The notes: generated by a model from the sequence alone, not told the origin. Positions 1 through 9,278 are shown, counted from the first letter of the stretch. The stretch: 64,000 bases of DNA from JBBEBE01 sp040882505 (GCA_040882505.1 JBBEBE010000013.1:62001-126000); one strand, 5' to 3'. Translations and numbers: made by a program.

Positions 1-602
1 GTTGGCAATTGAACGGCGACCTGAGAGACGGCTTCCCTCTCTTTATTGAATCTCCGTTTCGTGGATCTCCACTTGTTCACGGGGATCATCTCTTTGGTGC
101 CGCCGCAGACGGCAATCTCTACGCAATCGGGCAGACTCGACGGTTCACCGTCTCGTCTGCGCAGTCGATTGTGGATGACTCGCTCACGGTCCAATCCCTG
201 GATCTGACCAACTCTCCGCTCGTCTCTACCCCGTTCCTGACCAATGAGATGATCCGTGTAGAGGGGACTCTCGTGCGTGAAAACCTGCTGGCTCTACTGT
301 CGGAGAATGGATCTCTCCAGATGGTGAACCCGAATGGAGAACTCCGATTCTCTGCGAGTATGGGGCAACCGGCATCCAATGGATCCCGGCCTCAACGAAT
401 CGATCTACGACAACGCACCCGCATGACGGCTCTCTCGTCGATCGGACGTCTTTATGTTTGGGATCTCGTTCAGGGAACTCCGGTCGACAACATTCCGACG
501 GCATCCATGCAGTACCCGAGATTTCATGACTTGAACCGGGACGGGCAAATCGAACTGATTGCCCAGACCCGGGACGGACTTCATGTCTGGACGCTACACT
601 GA
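1..602 (+). CDS. C-terminal part of a beta-propeller/FG-GAP-like protein (5' truncated)
   Basis: The frame is open from base 3 of the window, so the gene starts upstream; the TTG at 9 is not needed as a start. The visible ~200 residues contain repeated short blade-like units, for example NGDLRDGFPLF, ADGNLYAIGQ and the terminal DLNRDGQIELIAQTRDGLHVW, typical of FG-GAP/VCBS or PQQ-like propeller repeats in large secreted proteins of Bacteroidota relatives. No T9SS sorting domain follows; the protein simply ends after the last blade. Exact function is unknown. It is transcribed toward the minus-strand epimerase gene. Confidence 0.6.
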   Translation, partial: WQLNGDLRDGFPLFIESPFRGSPLVHGDHLFGAAADGNLYAIGQTRRFTVSSAQSIVDDSLTVQSLDLTNSPLVSTPFLTNEMIRVEGTLVRENLLALLSENGSLQMVNPNGELRFSASMGQPASNGSRPQRIDLRQRTRMTALSSIGRLYVWDLVQGTPVDNIPTASMQYPRFHDLNRDGQIELIAQTRDGLHVWTLH

Positions 603-605
603 TTC

Positions 606-633
606 CGGAACCCTCCCTTGAAAGATGGTTCCG
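606..633. repeat. Inverted repeat between convergent genes
   Basis: CGGAACC (606-612) pairs with GGTTCCG (627-633) around a 14-base loop, just after the stop of the propeller gene. A second GC-rich palindrome, CCCGATCGGG, lies about 15 bases further on. There is no clear T tract, so a terminator role for the convergent pair is only a possibility. Confidence 0.3.
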
Positions 634-701
634 TGTCCCGATTCCCGATCGGGAAAACGATGGATCTCTCGCTTGGGGACAGACAAAAGCGGAACGTTTT
701 G

Positions 702-1598
702 TCAGAGAATGGAGGCCAGAGATTCTTCCAGATCTTCGTAATAAAACTCAAACCCGTACGACCGGAGTTTGGCCGGACGAGTGCGCAAGCTTCCAAGAAC
801 AGCCTGAGAGGCTTCCCCCAAAACGAGTCGAACCAGTGGGGCCGGAACACGAAACAGAGAGGGGCGATTCAGAACCGTACCGAGTGCCGACGCAAACTGG
901 TCCATCGTGGCCGGTTCGGGAGAGCAGAGGTTGTAAGCCCCTTCAAGATCCGGTTCCTGAATCGGGAAAAGCAAGCCTCGACAAAGATCCTCCATGTGGA
1001 TCCATGGAAGGTATTGAGCTCCGGAACCAATCGGGCCGCCGGCATACCAACGGAAAAACGGCAGCATATTTGCCAAAACACCCCCACCTGTCTCCAGCGC
1101 CAGACCCAATCGTGGAGTCGCCACCCGAATCCCCAGATCGGCCGCTTTCAAAGCTGTCAGTTCCCAATCGCGACAGACCGTTGCCAGAAATCCCTCCCCC
1201 CGATCTTCACTCTCGTCCAGTATCCGGTCACCACCATCCCCGTAATACCCAACCGCCGAGGCCGAAATGAACAGAGAAGGGCGTGGGTCGGACTGTTTCA
1301 TGGCTTCGACCACGCGTGACGTCAATCCGATTCGACTCTTGTAAATCGACTCCTTGACCGATTCACTCCAGCGCTGCCCAAAAAGATTCTCACCGGCCAA
1401 ATGAATGACCACATCCGCTCGACCCATCCATCCGGGCAGGTCCTCCTCCCAGGAAACGAACGTCTGGTTTCGTGCAGAAATCGATTCATAGGCAGCAGGA
1501 CTCCGGGTGATCACAACGACATCATGCCCCTCCTGCAGCAACATCTTCCTCAAATGAGTCCCAATAAATCCGGTTGCACCGGTCATCAGTACCGTCAT
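702..1598 (-). CDS. TIGR01777-type NAD-dependent epimerase (YfcH family)
   Basis: A 298-residue short-chain dehydrogenase/reductase of the extended type. The N-terminal dinucleotide-binding loop is TGATGFIGTHL, followed by the family features HLAGENLFGQRW and SASAVGYYGD (the YxxxK-type site is degenerate, as usual in this family), and the C-terminal DUF1731-like part. I chose the ATG at 1598 because a GGGGGA Shine-Dalgarno lies just before it; an in-frame ATG at 1643 has no good site. The substrate of this family is not established. It stands downstream of cdsA on the same strand, about 60 bases away. Confidence 0.85.
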   Translation of the reverse strand: MTVLMTGATGFIGTHLRKMLLQEGHDVVVITRSPAAYESISARNQTFVSWEEDLPGWMGRADVVIHLAGENLFGQRWSESVKESIYKSRIGLTSRVVEAMKQSDPRPSLFISASAVGYYGDGGDRILDESEDRGEGFLATVCRDWELTALKAADLGIRVATPRLGLALETGGGVLANMLPFFRWYAGGPIGSGAQYLPWIHMEDLCRGLLFPIQEPDLEGAYNLCSPEPATMDQFASALGTVLNRPSLFRVPAPLVRLVLGEASQAVLGSLRTRPAKLRSYGFEFYYEDLEESLASIL

Positions 1599-1658
1599 GG
1601 TTCCCCCGGTCTCTGGTTGCATCTCACTGTTGCATCCCTGCAACGGCTCACATCTTGT

Positions 1659-2465
1659 TTAGCGAAACCAAATCTGGAGATAGAGCCAACAGATTGGTGC
1701 CGCCAATATCAACGAATCGAATCGATCCATCATTCCTCCGTGTCCCGGGAAAAGTCCCGAGCTGTCCTTGATACCGGCTTTCCGCTTCCAGGAGCTGGCC
1801 AACAGATCTCCGGCCGGGCCCGCCACCGAAACCAGAATGGCCAATGGCAATCCACTCGCCAATGGAAGTGGATATCCATCTGCGAAGAGCCAGAGAAGAG
1901 ATCCCACCAAAACGGAACCGACCATACCGGAATAGAATCCTTCCCAGGTTTTGTTGGGGCTGATGGCCGGTGCCAATTTTCGCCGGCCAAACCGTTTCCC
2001 GCCAACAAATGCCGCGGTATCGTTCCCCCAGATCATCAACAACAGGGTCAAGGCGAGCCAAAACCCCTCCATCTCGCTCGAGAGACTCCGAACCAACCAG
2101 ACCGCGTAGAGGCCAACCGGAGCGTAGAGCCCGCAAAAAAGACTCATTTCCCAATTCTGCACGATGGCACCCGGGCGAATCACGCGAGACAGCAGGGCCA
2201 AAATCAGCAGGCCTCCCAGAACCATCCAGAGTGGGGACGGCATCCACGGCGATGCCCACAAGAGAAGTGCAGACAGGATCGACAGCGCCAAGGACGTAGA
2301 CGGCTGCCATCTGCGAACCATCCAAACCATTTCAATGACCCCGGCCAGAGACAACAATCCCAAAATTACATAGAGGGACACACCTCCCACCCAAAAAAGC
2401 CAGAGAAAAAGCACTCCGGCCGGTAGGGCAAACAGGAGTCGGCGAGTCAGATCACTCACGATCAT
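1659..2465 (-). CDS. cdsA: Phosphatidate cytidylyltransferase CdsA
   Basis: Makes CDP-diacylglycerol from phosphatidate and CTP, the branch point of phospholipid synthesis, in the inner membrane. About 268 residues with multiple hydrophobic segments and the complete C-terminal family signature: SSWKRKAGIKDSSGLFPGHG followed by GMMDRFD. The start at 2465 (MIVSDLTRR) is preferred over 2513 because GGAGGAGG directly precedes it and it matches the usual CdsA N-terminus. It overlaps the end of the DUF2007 gene by 14 bases, suggesting translational coupling. Confidence 0.93.
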   Translation of the reverse strand: MIVSDLTRRLLFALPAGVLFLWLFWVGGVSLYVILGLLSLAGVIEMVWMVRRWQPSTSLALSILSALLLWASPWMPSPLWMVLGGLLILALLSRVIRPGAIVQNWEMSLFCGLYAPVGLYAVWLVRSLSSEMEGFWLALTLLLMIWGNDTAAFVGGKRFGRRKLAPAISPNKTWEGFYSGMVGSVLVGSLLWLFADGYPLPLASGLPLAILVSVAGPAGDLLASSWKRKAGIKDSSGLFPGHGGMMDRFDSLILAAPICWLYLQIWFR

Positions 2466-2766
2466 CCTCCTCCATATCCGAATCGTCCGAAGGATCGTCC
2501 TCGTCAAACTCATCCGGATCTTTCTCCATCATCCGGAGTGCCTTCCGGGCACGCATTTCAAACTCCTTTGGCACGTAGAGATAGACCATCGATGTCTCCC
2601 CGATATTGAGACTGTATGAAGAGTCCCGTTTGGAAAGGATATTGGATGGAATCTTCAGGTTGGCCAACCAGTTACGGGCCAGTGCAACCTCGTATTCGGT
2701 TCCGCGTTCAAAGACACAGACCCAATTCTCCATCGGTTGCGGTTTGGGTCCGTCAAAGAGTCCCAT
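2452..2766 (-). CDS. DUF2007-type putative signal-transducing protein
   Basis: A 104-residue protein whose core (WVCVFERGTEYEVALARNWL, then IPSNILSKRDSSYSLNIGET, then VYLYVPKEFEMRARKAL) fits the small DUF2007 domain, which resembles the PII/ferredoxin-like fold; biochemical role unknown. The C-terminus is an acidic tail (about 25 residues rich in D and E). It overlaps both neighbours by 14 bases, the CPBP protease gene upstream and cdsA downstream, so the three are probably one operon. Confidence 0.75.
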   Translation of the reverse strand: MGLFDGPKPQPMENWVCVFERGTEYEVALARNWLANLKIPSNILSKRDSSYSLNIGETSMVYLYVPKEFEMRARKALRMMEKDPDEFDEDDPSDDSDMEEDDRE

Positions 2767-3715
2767 CGTGCGCCTCCCGGTGAATCAACAGATAATATAG
2801 AATGAATCCCGTCAGCAACAGACTCATCACGAAGATCCCCACCGGGGGTGGCTGGTCGGCCGCCATCTCGGCAAATGCGAGATCGGGTGCGATGACGGCA
2901 AGCAGAACGGCGCCACCGTTGTTGACCAAGTGCGCTGCCATCGCGGGGAGAAGACTGCCACTTTTCCATGTCAAAATGGCCAAAAGAATTCCCAAACCAG
3001 CCAATGGAAACAGATTGGTCAGCTGCAGATGAAAAAGACCGAATAGAAGCCCGGAAACCAGAATAGCAGGAAGAACCCCCCAACTTCTCTCGAGGGAACC
3101 CTGTACATACCCACGAAAAAGAATCTCTTCGCAGATGGACGGAATCAATGCAATATGCAAAAGTCCGATCCAGAGCACCCCTTCTGATCGCAGAAATTGC
3201 TCGATCATCTCGGCTTGGGAATTCTGCATCTCGACCAGTGACTCGGGTGCCGGAACAAGTCCGTTCAAATACCCGAGCATCCACACCAGAGGTTGAACGA
3301 CGACAAAAAGAAGAGCTGCCCAGCCGGTCCAAACCCATGGTTCACTTGGTAGACGGAGGCGAAGATAGCTTCGGCGGGCACCTCCCTCTATCCGTTTCTG
3401 CTTTGGAAGGTGCAGGCGAACCACCCAAAACGTGGCCAATCCAAGGAAAAGGATCTGCCCGGTCGTATTGCCGATAAAGAGAAGATCGAGTCGCTCCATG
3501 AGCATCCCCATCAACTCTTCGGGCGCTCCACTTACATCTCCGCTCGCCATCAACAATGTCAGTGCCACCATACTGGCCGTCACCTGAAACAGAAAGAGCG
3601 CCGTCAGTATCCAGATGATCGCCATGACCGCATGTGAAATACCCATGCGTTCGATCCATGCCGGACGCATGGGGGTCGTGGATGAATCCGATGGTTGCTC
3701 CGTTCGATCGGTCAC
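2753..3715 (-). CDS. CPBP family intramembrane glutamic endopeptidase
   Basis: A polytopic membrane protein of about 320 residues with the CPBP (CAAX protease/bacteriocin-processing, Rce1-like) motifs: EEILFRG (motif 1, paired Glu and Arg), FGLFHLQ (motif 2 His) and AAHLVNN (motif 3 His/Asn). Several extra membrane segments flank this core. The start is taken as GTG at 3715, which overlaps the upstream stop as GTGA and follows GGGGGAGAGG; an ATG at 3745 lies inside the preceding gene. The substrate is unknown. Often such proteins are housekeeping or self-immunity proteases. Confidence 0.85.
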   Translation of the reverse strand: MTDRTEQPSDSSTTPMRPAWIERMGISHAVMAIIWILTALFLFQVTASMVALTLLMASGDVSGAPEELMGMLMERLDLLFIGNTTGQILFLGLATFWVVRLHLPKQKRIEGGARRSYLRLRLPSEPWVWTGWAALLFVVVQPLVWMLGYLNGLVPAPESLVEMQNSQAEMIEQFLRSEGVLWIGLLHIALIPSICEEILFRGYVQGSLERSWGVLPAILVSGLLFGLFHLQLTNLFPLAGLGILLAILTWKSGSLLPAMAAHLVNNGGAVLLAVIAPDLAFAEMAADQPPPVGIFVMSLLLTGFILYYLLIHREAHDGTL

Positions 3716-4386
3716 GCCTCTCCCCCGGACCGCTTCACATACCACCGCATTCCGATCAGAGCCGAACCCAAATTGAGCAAACCTGTAACAGGTGTCCCGT
3801 AAAAAATCTGTGTCCAGAGCGGTACTCGATCGACACCGGCAGCCATCTGATCGATCATCTCCTGCTGGCTACTGTCTGGCAAATCCATGTGCCGAACCGT
3901 CTCGACCATGCTCTGAACCAAATTCTCCGTATAATCGGGATCGAGCAGGTACCATATTTCATTCAGTAGTGCACTGGTCGTCACAATCACGGCACCTGTC
4001 AAAAATCCGATCAAGGCCGTTCGACCTCTTGAAAGCACGAGGTCCATGGCTGTACCCAATTGCCGGATGGTCAAAAAGCCGCCTGTGCAGGTGATCAGAA
4101 AGACCCCGATTCCACCGAAAAGAGGCACCATGAGAGACCCCGTCGGCTCCGATGTAATCTGCAGATAGCCAAACACAAGGTTGAGTGTAAAACTCAACAG
4201 GCCGATGAGTGCTCCCGCTTGAAGAAGGACGGGCCAAACCGCAGAGAGCTCCAGCTCTTCAAGAGGGGGTTCCGGATGGTTGGGGGGAGACCCCCACTCG
4301 TTTACTTCCGGTTGTTCATTCTCATCATGCTGTTCTTCCTGACGCATCGTACTCCATTCATTTACTGTTTTCCGGGATTCAGACAT
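3712..4386 (-). CDS. Four-TM membrane protein, DUF4199-like
   Basis: A 224-residue protein with a hydrophilic acidic N-terminus (about 45 residues), three hydrophobic segments, a periplasmic-type loop containing MDLPDSSQQEMIDQMAAGVD and a final membrane segment. This layout, including the Met/Gln-rich loop before the last helix, resembles the DUF4199 family of Bacteroidota; the assignment is by pattern only. Function is unknown. Its stop overlaps the GTG of the CPBP gene, so they are probably translated together. Confidence 0.6.
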   Translation of the reverse strand: MSESRKTVNEWSTMRQEEQHDENEQPEVNEWGSPPNHPEPPLEELELSAVWPVLLQAGALIGLLSFTLNLVFGYLQITSEPTGSLMVPLFGGIGVFLITCTGGFLTIRQLGTAMDLVLSRGRTALIGFLTGAVIVTTSALLNEIWYLLDPDYTENLVQSMVETVRHMDLPDSSQQEMIDQMAAGVDRVPLWTQIFYGTPVTGLLNLGSALIGMRWYVKRSGGEA

Positions 4387-4466
4387 CCATCACCGACCTC
4401 TTGGGTGCCCGGCGGGCAAACGTTGAAATAATCGAGAGATTCCTCTTCTGTTCCAAACCGTTCCAC

Positions 4467-4895
4467 TCAGGAGTCGAATGGTGTCGTGAACGATACGGGA
4501 GGACGTACCGGCCGCCGGCTCACCGCATTCACGAAAACAAGTGAAACCCGTCCCGATACATGCGGATCGCTCCGTCGCTCTGTATAGAGACGGTACCAGG
4601 TAATCAGTCGAACCGTCGGCACTTGGTAAATCAGGACCTCAATCGTCATCGGTTCGTCATAATGAACCGGAGCATGGTAATCGAGAGCCGCCTCTGTCAC
4701 CGGGAGCAACACCCCCTCCTTCTCCATTCGACTATAGGGAAATCCCAGGGATCGGATCATCTCTGTGCGGGCCTCTTCAAAATATTCCAGATAGCGCCCG
4801 TAATAGACATAGCCCATCTTGTCCGTCTCCGAATAGCGGCTGCGAAGGGTATGTCTGTACATCTGAATCGGGGCAGTATCGGGAAACGATATCAT
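4467..4895 (-). CDS. YbgC/FadM-type acyl-CoA thioesterase (4HBT hotdog fold)
   Basis: A 142-residue single hotdog domain. The N-terminal block RYSETDKMGYVYYGRYLEYF matches the 4HBT signature, with the active-site Asp in ETDKMG followed by GxVYYGRY and the helix YFEEARTEM. It presumably hydrolyses acyl-CoA thioesters in the cytoplasm; substrate chain length cannot be told. It lies 9 bases after accA on the same strand, so a link to fatty-acid metabolism is reasonable. ATG at 4895 is used; an internal ATG at 4862 is possible. Confidence 0.88.
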   Translation of the reverse strand: MISFPDTAPIQMYRHTLRSRYSETDKMGYVYYGRYLEYFEEARTEMIRSLGFPYSRMEKEGVLLPVTEAALDYHAPVHYDEPMTIEVLIYQVPTVRLITWYRLYTERRSDPHVSGRVSLVFVNAVSRRPVRPPVSFTTPFDS

Positions 4896-4904
4896 GATCA
4901 GGGA

Positions 4905-5867
4905 TCAGGAGGATGCGCCACGCTCGTTCCAGCGACCCATGGCGACATATTTTTCTATTCGCTGATTGACCAACGTTTCTGCATCAAGCTTGCCAAGTCG
5001 ATCCATTCCATCCAGAATTACCTTTTTGATCGATTGAGCGGTCCGGTCCCAGTCACGATGAGCTCCTCCGAGTGGCTCCCGGATCACACCGTCGATAATC
5101 CCGAACGCTTCCAGGTCGGCAGCCGTCAGTTGCAATTCGGATGCAGCCTGCTCCTTGTAATCCCATGTTTTCCAGAGAATGGACGAACAGCTTTCCGGAG
5201 AAATCACCGAGTACCAGGTATTCTCCATCATATAGAGCTCGTTTCCCATACCAATACCAATTGCACCTCCGCTTGCTCCTTCGCCAATAACAATGGAAAG
5301 GATCGGGACTTCGAGGATGGCCATTTTTTTCAGATTTCGGGCGATCGCTTCTGCCTGTCCACGCTCTTCGGCTTCAAGGCCTGGAAATGCCCCCGGGGTA
5401 TCGAGCAGTGTCACAACCGGAACATCAAACTTCTCTGCCAATTCCATCAACCGGTATGCTTTGCGATACCCTTCAGGATTGGCCATCCCGAAATTCCGGT
5501 ATTGCCGCTCCTTGGTGTCGCGGCCCTTCTGGTGGCCGATAATCATCACCGATTTACCGTCGATGGTTCCCAGACCACCCACAATTGCTTTGTCATCTCC
5601 AAAGGCCCGATCGCCGTGAAGCTCTACAAATCGATCAGTGATCCGTTCAATATAGTCGGTTGTGTAGGGCCGATCCGGATGGCGGGCCAACTGCACCCGT
5701 TGCCATCGGGTCAAATTGGCAAAGATCGATTCACGAAGCTGATCGGCCTTTTTCCGAAGCTTATCGATCTCCGGTTTGAGTACACCATCCCCGACTGAAA
5801 GCTTGTTCAGCTCTTCAATCTTGTTCTCCAACTCCTCTATCGGTTGTTCAAAGTCCAGGTATTGCAT
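4905..5867 (-). CDS. accA: Acetyl-CoA carboxylase carboxyltransferase subunit alpha
   Basis: The alpha subunit of the carboxyltransferase that transfers CO2 from carboxybiotin to acetyl-CoA in the first step of fatty-acid synthesis. At 320 residues it has normal length. It shows the N-terminal coiled helices (FEQPIEELENKIEELNKLS), the conserved RHPDRPYTTDYI, the FGDDKAIVGGLG strand, and the oxyanion region GEGASGGAIGIGMGNELYMM. Gene order is gldC, accA, thioesterase, with short gaps. Confidence 0.96.
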   Translation of the reverse strand: MQYLDFEQPIEELENKIEELNKLSVGDGVLKPEIDKLRKKADQLRESIFANLTRWQRVQLARHPDRPYTTDYIERITDRFVELHGDRAFGDDKAIVGGLGTIDGKSVMIIGHQKGRDTKERQYRNFGMANPEGYRKAYRLMELAEKFDVPVVTLLDTPGAFPGLEAEERGQAEAIARNLKKMAILEVPILSIVIGEGASGGAIGIGMGNELYMMENTWYSVISPESCSSILWKTWDYKEQAASELQLTAADLEAFGIIDGVIREPLGGAHRDWDRTAQSIKKVILDGMDRLGKLDAETLVNQRIEKYVAMGRWNERGASS

Positions 5868-5881
5868 GGGTGATCGTCTTG

Positions 5882-6235
5882 TTATCCGTTCTGTTTGATC
5901 TCCATCCGTTCGGCAAAATAGTCACAAAAATCCTTCATGTCACCGCTGATTCGTTCATCGCCCACCGAACGGTCCAGGGTTTCGGCCATGGTTACCAACG
6001 TCTGGTGAAAAAAGATCTTCATCTCGTCCACGGTCATGTTGTGCGTCCAAAGATCCAGACGAAGCGTATCCTTGTTGTTGTGATCCCACATCGAAAGAAT
6101 CATCGCCCGACAGTCGACCGACGTATCGTCCGAACGATCATCGGCTCCCCACCGAATCGATTGAGGGATGTCTTTTTCGTCCAGCTCGACATCGATCTCG
6201 ATCCGCTTGGATCTCTTTTTTTTGCTCATGTTCAA
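5882..6235 (-). CDS. gldC: GldC-like protein (gliding motility protein C family)
   Basis: A 117-residue soluble protein beginning with a basic stretch (KKKRSKRIEI). It contains family-like blocks: DVELDEKDIPQSIRW, AMILSMWDHNNKDTLRLDLW and MTVDEMKIFFHQTL. These correspond to GldC, first identified in Flavobacterium gliding operons but widespread in non-gliding Bacteroidota, where its biochemical role is not known. Here it lies between rluD and accA, not with other gld genes. Its presence is the main phylogenetic marker in the window. Confidence 0.8.
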   Translation of the reverse strand: MNMSKKKRSKRIEIDVELDEKDIPQSIRWGADDRSDDTSVDCRAMILSMWDHNNKDTLRLDLWTHNMTVDEMKIFFHQTLVTMAETLDRSVGDERISGDMKDFCDYFAERMEIKQNG

Positions 6236-6292
6236 CTCTTCAATTTCTGATTCACTCCGTTCTCTCTGGCGGGAAAGGACTTGGATACACCG

Positions 6293-7318
6293 TCAATAGC
6301 CCGAAATGGATTCGACCGGGCAATTCTTTCGAAGAACCTCCAATACTTCGAGAAAATCATCCGGCAATTCGGAATCGAATTGGACCCGCTCGTATCGTGC
6401 CGGATGGTCAAACCCGAGTGTTTTGGCGTGCAGTGCCTGTCGGGAAAGGACTCGAAACAGTCGTTGAAACATCGCCTTCCGGCTCCCTGTGTTCTGCCCG
6501 TACCGAACCGAATCCCCTCCATATACGGAATCCCCGAACACATAGTACCCTTCACTCTGCATGTGTACGCGAATCTGGTGGGTTCGACCCGTTTCCAAAC
6601 GAATTTCGACCAACGAAAGATAGTCAAACACTTCCAGTACCCGGAAGTGGGTCACGGCCGACTTCCCTTTTCCCTCGGGCCGGATGGTCATGACTTTCCG
6701 ATCCTGCGGAGATCGACCAACCGGTTTGTCGATTGTCCCCTCTTCCGGAGGACGCCCCCACACGATCGCCTGATAGGTTCGGTCCACGCTCTTCTCTGCA
6801 AATTGCTTCCCCAATGCAGAATGGACGCCGTCCTCTTTGGCCACTACGAGCAGACCACTGGTATCTTTATCGAGCCGGTGGACGATTCCTGGACGAAGCG
6901 TATCGGCCTCCGGTTCGGAGAGTGCCTCCTGGGTGTGGTACATCAGCCCGTTGACCAGGGTGCCATCCCAGTTGCCAAATGCGGGATGAACCACCATTCC
7001 GGCCGGTTTGTTGACGACCAGAAGAGACTCGTCTTCGTACACGATCTCCAAATCCATTTTTTCGGGACGAACCTCCGGGGGAGGCGGCTTGGGCAGTGAA
7101 ATATCGATCCGGTCATTCGGCAGGAGGATATAGGACGCCTTTTCCGGCTTGTCATTGACCAACACATGTCCATCTTTTATGGCCTTCTGCACCTTCGTGC
7201 GACTGGCGTTCTCGATAAAAGAGGTAATGTATTTATCCAGCCGGATCTCCTTGTATTGTCCCTCAGGGACGACAAGAAGCCACTCGGTACGTTCGGGATG
7301 CTCTTTTTCTATCAACAT
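6293..7318 (-). CDS. rluD: RluA/RluD-family pseudouridine synthase
   Basis: Converts uridine to pseudouridine in structured RNA; RluD itself acts on 23S rRNA helix 69. 341 residues: an N-terminal S4 RNA-binding domain (about 25-85, RLDKYITSFIENASRTKVQK and GHVLVNDKP) then the catalytic domain with the signature HRLDKDTSGLLVVAK, whose first Asp after RL is the nucleophile. The conserved GRTHQIRVHM loop is near the C-terminus. RluD versus a sister RluA-type enzyme cannot be separated with certainty from sequence alone. It is divergent from recN across about 210 bases that should hold both promoters. Confidence 0.9.
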   Translation of the reverse strand: MLIEKEHPERTEWLLVVPEGQYKEIRLDKYITSFIENASRTKVQKAIKDGHVLVNDKPEKASYILLPNDRIDISLPKPPPPEVRPEKMDLEIVYEDESLLVVNKPAGMVVHPAFGNWDGTLVNGLMYHTQEALSEPEADTLRPGIVHRLDKDTSGLLVVAKEDGVHSALGKQFAEKSVDRTYQAIVWGRPPEEGTIDKPVGRSPQDRKVMTIRPEGKGKSAVTHFRVLEVFDYLSLVEIRLETGRTHQIRVHMQSEGYYVFGDSVYGGDSVRYGQNTGSRKAMFQRLFRVLSRQALHAKTLGFDHPARYERVQFDSELPDDFLEVLEVLRKNCPVESISGY

Positions 7319-7531
7319 AGACGTCGAAGATAACCAATTTCAGGGATAGGCGTAGGTTCCCTCAGAATGAACCGTAAGGATCGTGTTTGGAGATGCTCAT
7401 ACGGCTGTCTTCCGACTCATCAAGGGAGTACCATCGCCTCGAACCGGAGCATCCGGAGGGGGGGTGGTTCTCTATATTTTCACATCTGAATCACGTACCT
7501 TCACTGCTGTCCAATCAAACGGTGATCTACT

Positions 7532-9232
7532 GTGATTACATCGCTCTACATCAAGGATTTTGCGCTCATTGATGAGCTGGATGTCGCCTTTCATTCCGGT
7601 CTCTCCATCCTGACCGGACAGACCGGGGCCGGCAAGTCCATCATCATCGGGGCCCTTCACATGATTCTCGGTGAACGGGCAGATACGGATTTGATTCGCC
7701 AGGGAGCCGACAAGGCGATTGCCGAAGCGATCTTTCATCTCCGGGAGGCTCCCGGTGTTCGGCGGATTCTCGAAGAGAACGATATTGAGTGGGACGAGGA
7801 ACTCATTCTTCGAAGAGAGATTCGGCAGAATGGAAGCCGCGGTTTTGTCAACGATACGCCGGTCACCATCTCTCTCATGAAACAGATCGGCGACTTTCTT
7901 GTCGACCTTCACGGACAGCATGATCACCAACTTTTACTCCGCGAAGACGTTCATCAACAGGTTCTCGACCAGCAAGATTCGGTGCTTCCCGTGCTGCAAG
8001 CCTGGCAGGAGGGATACCGACAAGCCCTCGAGCTTCGCCGTGAAATCCGCGAGCTGAAAGCGCGTGAAAAGGCCCTGAACGAGAAGAGCGAACTCTACCG
8101 ATTTCAACTTCAGGAACTGGAAGCGGCCGGTCTTCGACCCGGTGAAGAGGAGGAGCTCAAGAACGAAATGAGCCGCCTCGACAATGCAGAAGAGCTGGAT
8201 GTCAAAGCGGGTGCGATCGTGGAAATTGGAGAAGGAGACGAGATTGCTGCCCTGGATCTTCTGACAAAAATGGAAGAGATGGTCCAGGACTTGGCACGAC
8301 TGGAACCGGAATTTGAATCCTACCGTGGAGAGCTGCGAACGGCACGTATTTCCATTCAGGAGGCTGTCCGCTTTGCCGAACGGTATCGGGGAGGCATCGA
8401 GTTCAATCCTGCACGACTCGAAGAACTCCGGCGCCGACAGTCCCAACTCAACAAATTGCAAAAAAAGTATCAGCGCGATCTTCCGGCCCTGCTGGAACTC
8501 CAGGAACGATTGAAAGAGGAGCTGGATCAAGCAGATCGCACCGATATGGAGATCGAGAAACGTGAAAAATGGCTTGCCTCCCTGGTCGTGGATCTGGCTG
8601 ATCGTGCCCGTTCGCTAAAAGCCGCTCGTGAGTCCGTCGGTAAACGCCTCGCCAAGGACATCGAAGGACGACTTCGCGAGTTGGGGATTCCCCACCCAGC
8701 CTTCGACGTCCGGAGTACATGGCTCGAAAAAGAGTCCGGGTGGCTCGAGATTGACGGACAACCCGTGGACGCGACTCCGGATGGAGCCGACCGGTCGGTA
8801 TTTTTAATCAGCACCAACAAGGGAGAGACCCTGAAACCTCTGGCTCGCATTGCATCCGGGGGAGAAGTGAGCCGAGTCATGCTTGCCCTCAAATCAATCC
8901 TTGCCCGAAATCAGCAGATGCCGGTCATGGTCTTTGACGAGATCGATACCGGGATCAGCGGATCCATTTCGGATAAAGTAGGCCAGGCAATGAGGCAACT
9001 CTCCCGCGACTGCCAGATTCTGGCCATCACCCATCAGCCACAGATCGCAAGCCATGCAGATCAACACTACCAGGTTCGAAAGGAAGAGGTCTCGGGCCGA
9101 ACCGTCTCGCGTATTACCCGATTGAGCGAAGAAGAGCACATCCGGGAAGTGGCCAGCCTGATGAGCGGGGAAACCATTACGGAAGCCGCTCTTCAAAGTG
9201 CACGCGAACTCATCGAGAGTCACCGGTCGTAA
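7532..9232 (+). CDS. recN: DNA repair protein RecN
   Basis: An SMC-like ATPase acting in double-strand-break repair. 566 residues: Walker A GQTGAGKS at 29-36, a central coiled-coil pair (about 150-360), and a C-terminal ABC half with the signature ASGGEVSRVMLALK, Walker B VMVFDEIDTGISG and the D/H loop region ITHQPQIASHADQHY. The start is GTG at 7532, which gives the usual N-terminus ending in IKDFALIDEL. The next gene on the opposite strand ends 46 bases away. Confidence 0.95.
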   Translation: MITSLYIKDFALIDELDVAFHSGLSILTGQTGAGKSIIIGALHMILGERADTDLIRQGADKAIAEAIFHLREAPGVRRILEENDIEWDEELILRREIRQNGSRGFVNDTPVTISLMKQIGDFLVDLHGQHDHQLLLREDVHQQVLDQQDSVLPVLQAWQEGYRQALELRREIRELKAREKALNEKSELYRFQLQELEAAGLRPGEEEELKNEMSRLDNAEELDVKAGAIVEIGEGDEIAALDLLTKMEEMVQDLARLEPEFESYRGELRTARISIQEAVRFAERYRGGIEFNPARLEELRRRQSQLNKLQKKYQRDLPALLELQERLKEELDQADRTDMEIEKREKWLASLVVDLADRARSLKAARESVGKRLAKDIEGRLRELGIPHPAFDVRSTWLEKESGWLEIDGQPVDATPDGADRSVFLISTNKGETLKPLARIASGGEVSRVMLALKSILARNQQMPVMVFDEIDTGISGSISDKVGQAMRQLSRDCQILAITHQPQIASHADQHYQVRKEEVSGRTVSRITRLSEEEHIREVASLMSGETITEAALQSARELIESHRS

Positions 9233-9278
9233 CGGACTGGTTTGCACCGAATGGAACAGATTTGGTACCGGACGTTTA

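Noticed and set aside
618..1319. Long open frame on the plus strand opposite the epimerase
   Set aside because: It is antisense to a well-supported TIGR01777 gene and its translation is low-complexity Arg/Pro/Gln-rich without family features.
3470..3478. GCCGATAA inside the CPBP gene
   Set aside because: No -35 at the right spacing, and no flagellar gene downstream on that strand.
5538..5545. GCCGATAA-like FliA box inside accA
   Set aside because: No TTAA at 15 bases; internal to a coding region.
4560..5798. 412-codon plus-strand frame opposite accA
   Set aside because: Shadow of the accA coding strand; no domains, and accA is unambiguous.
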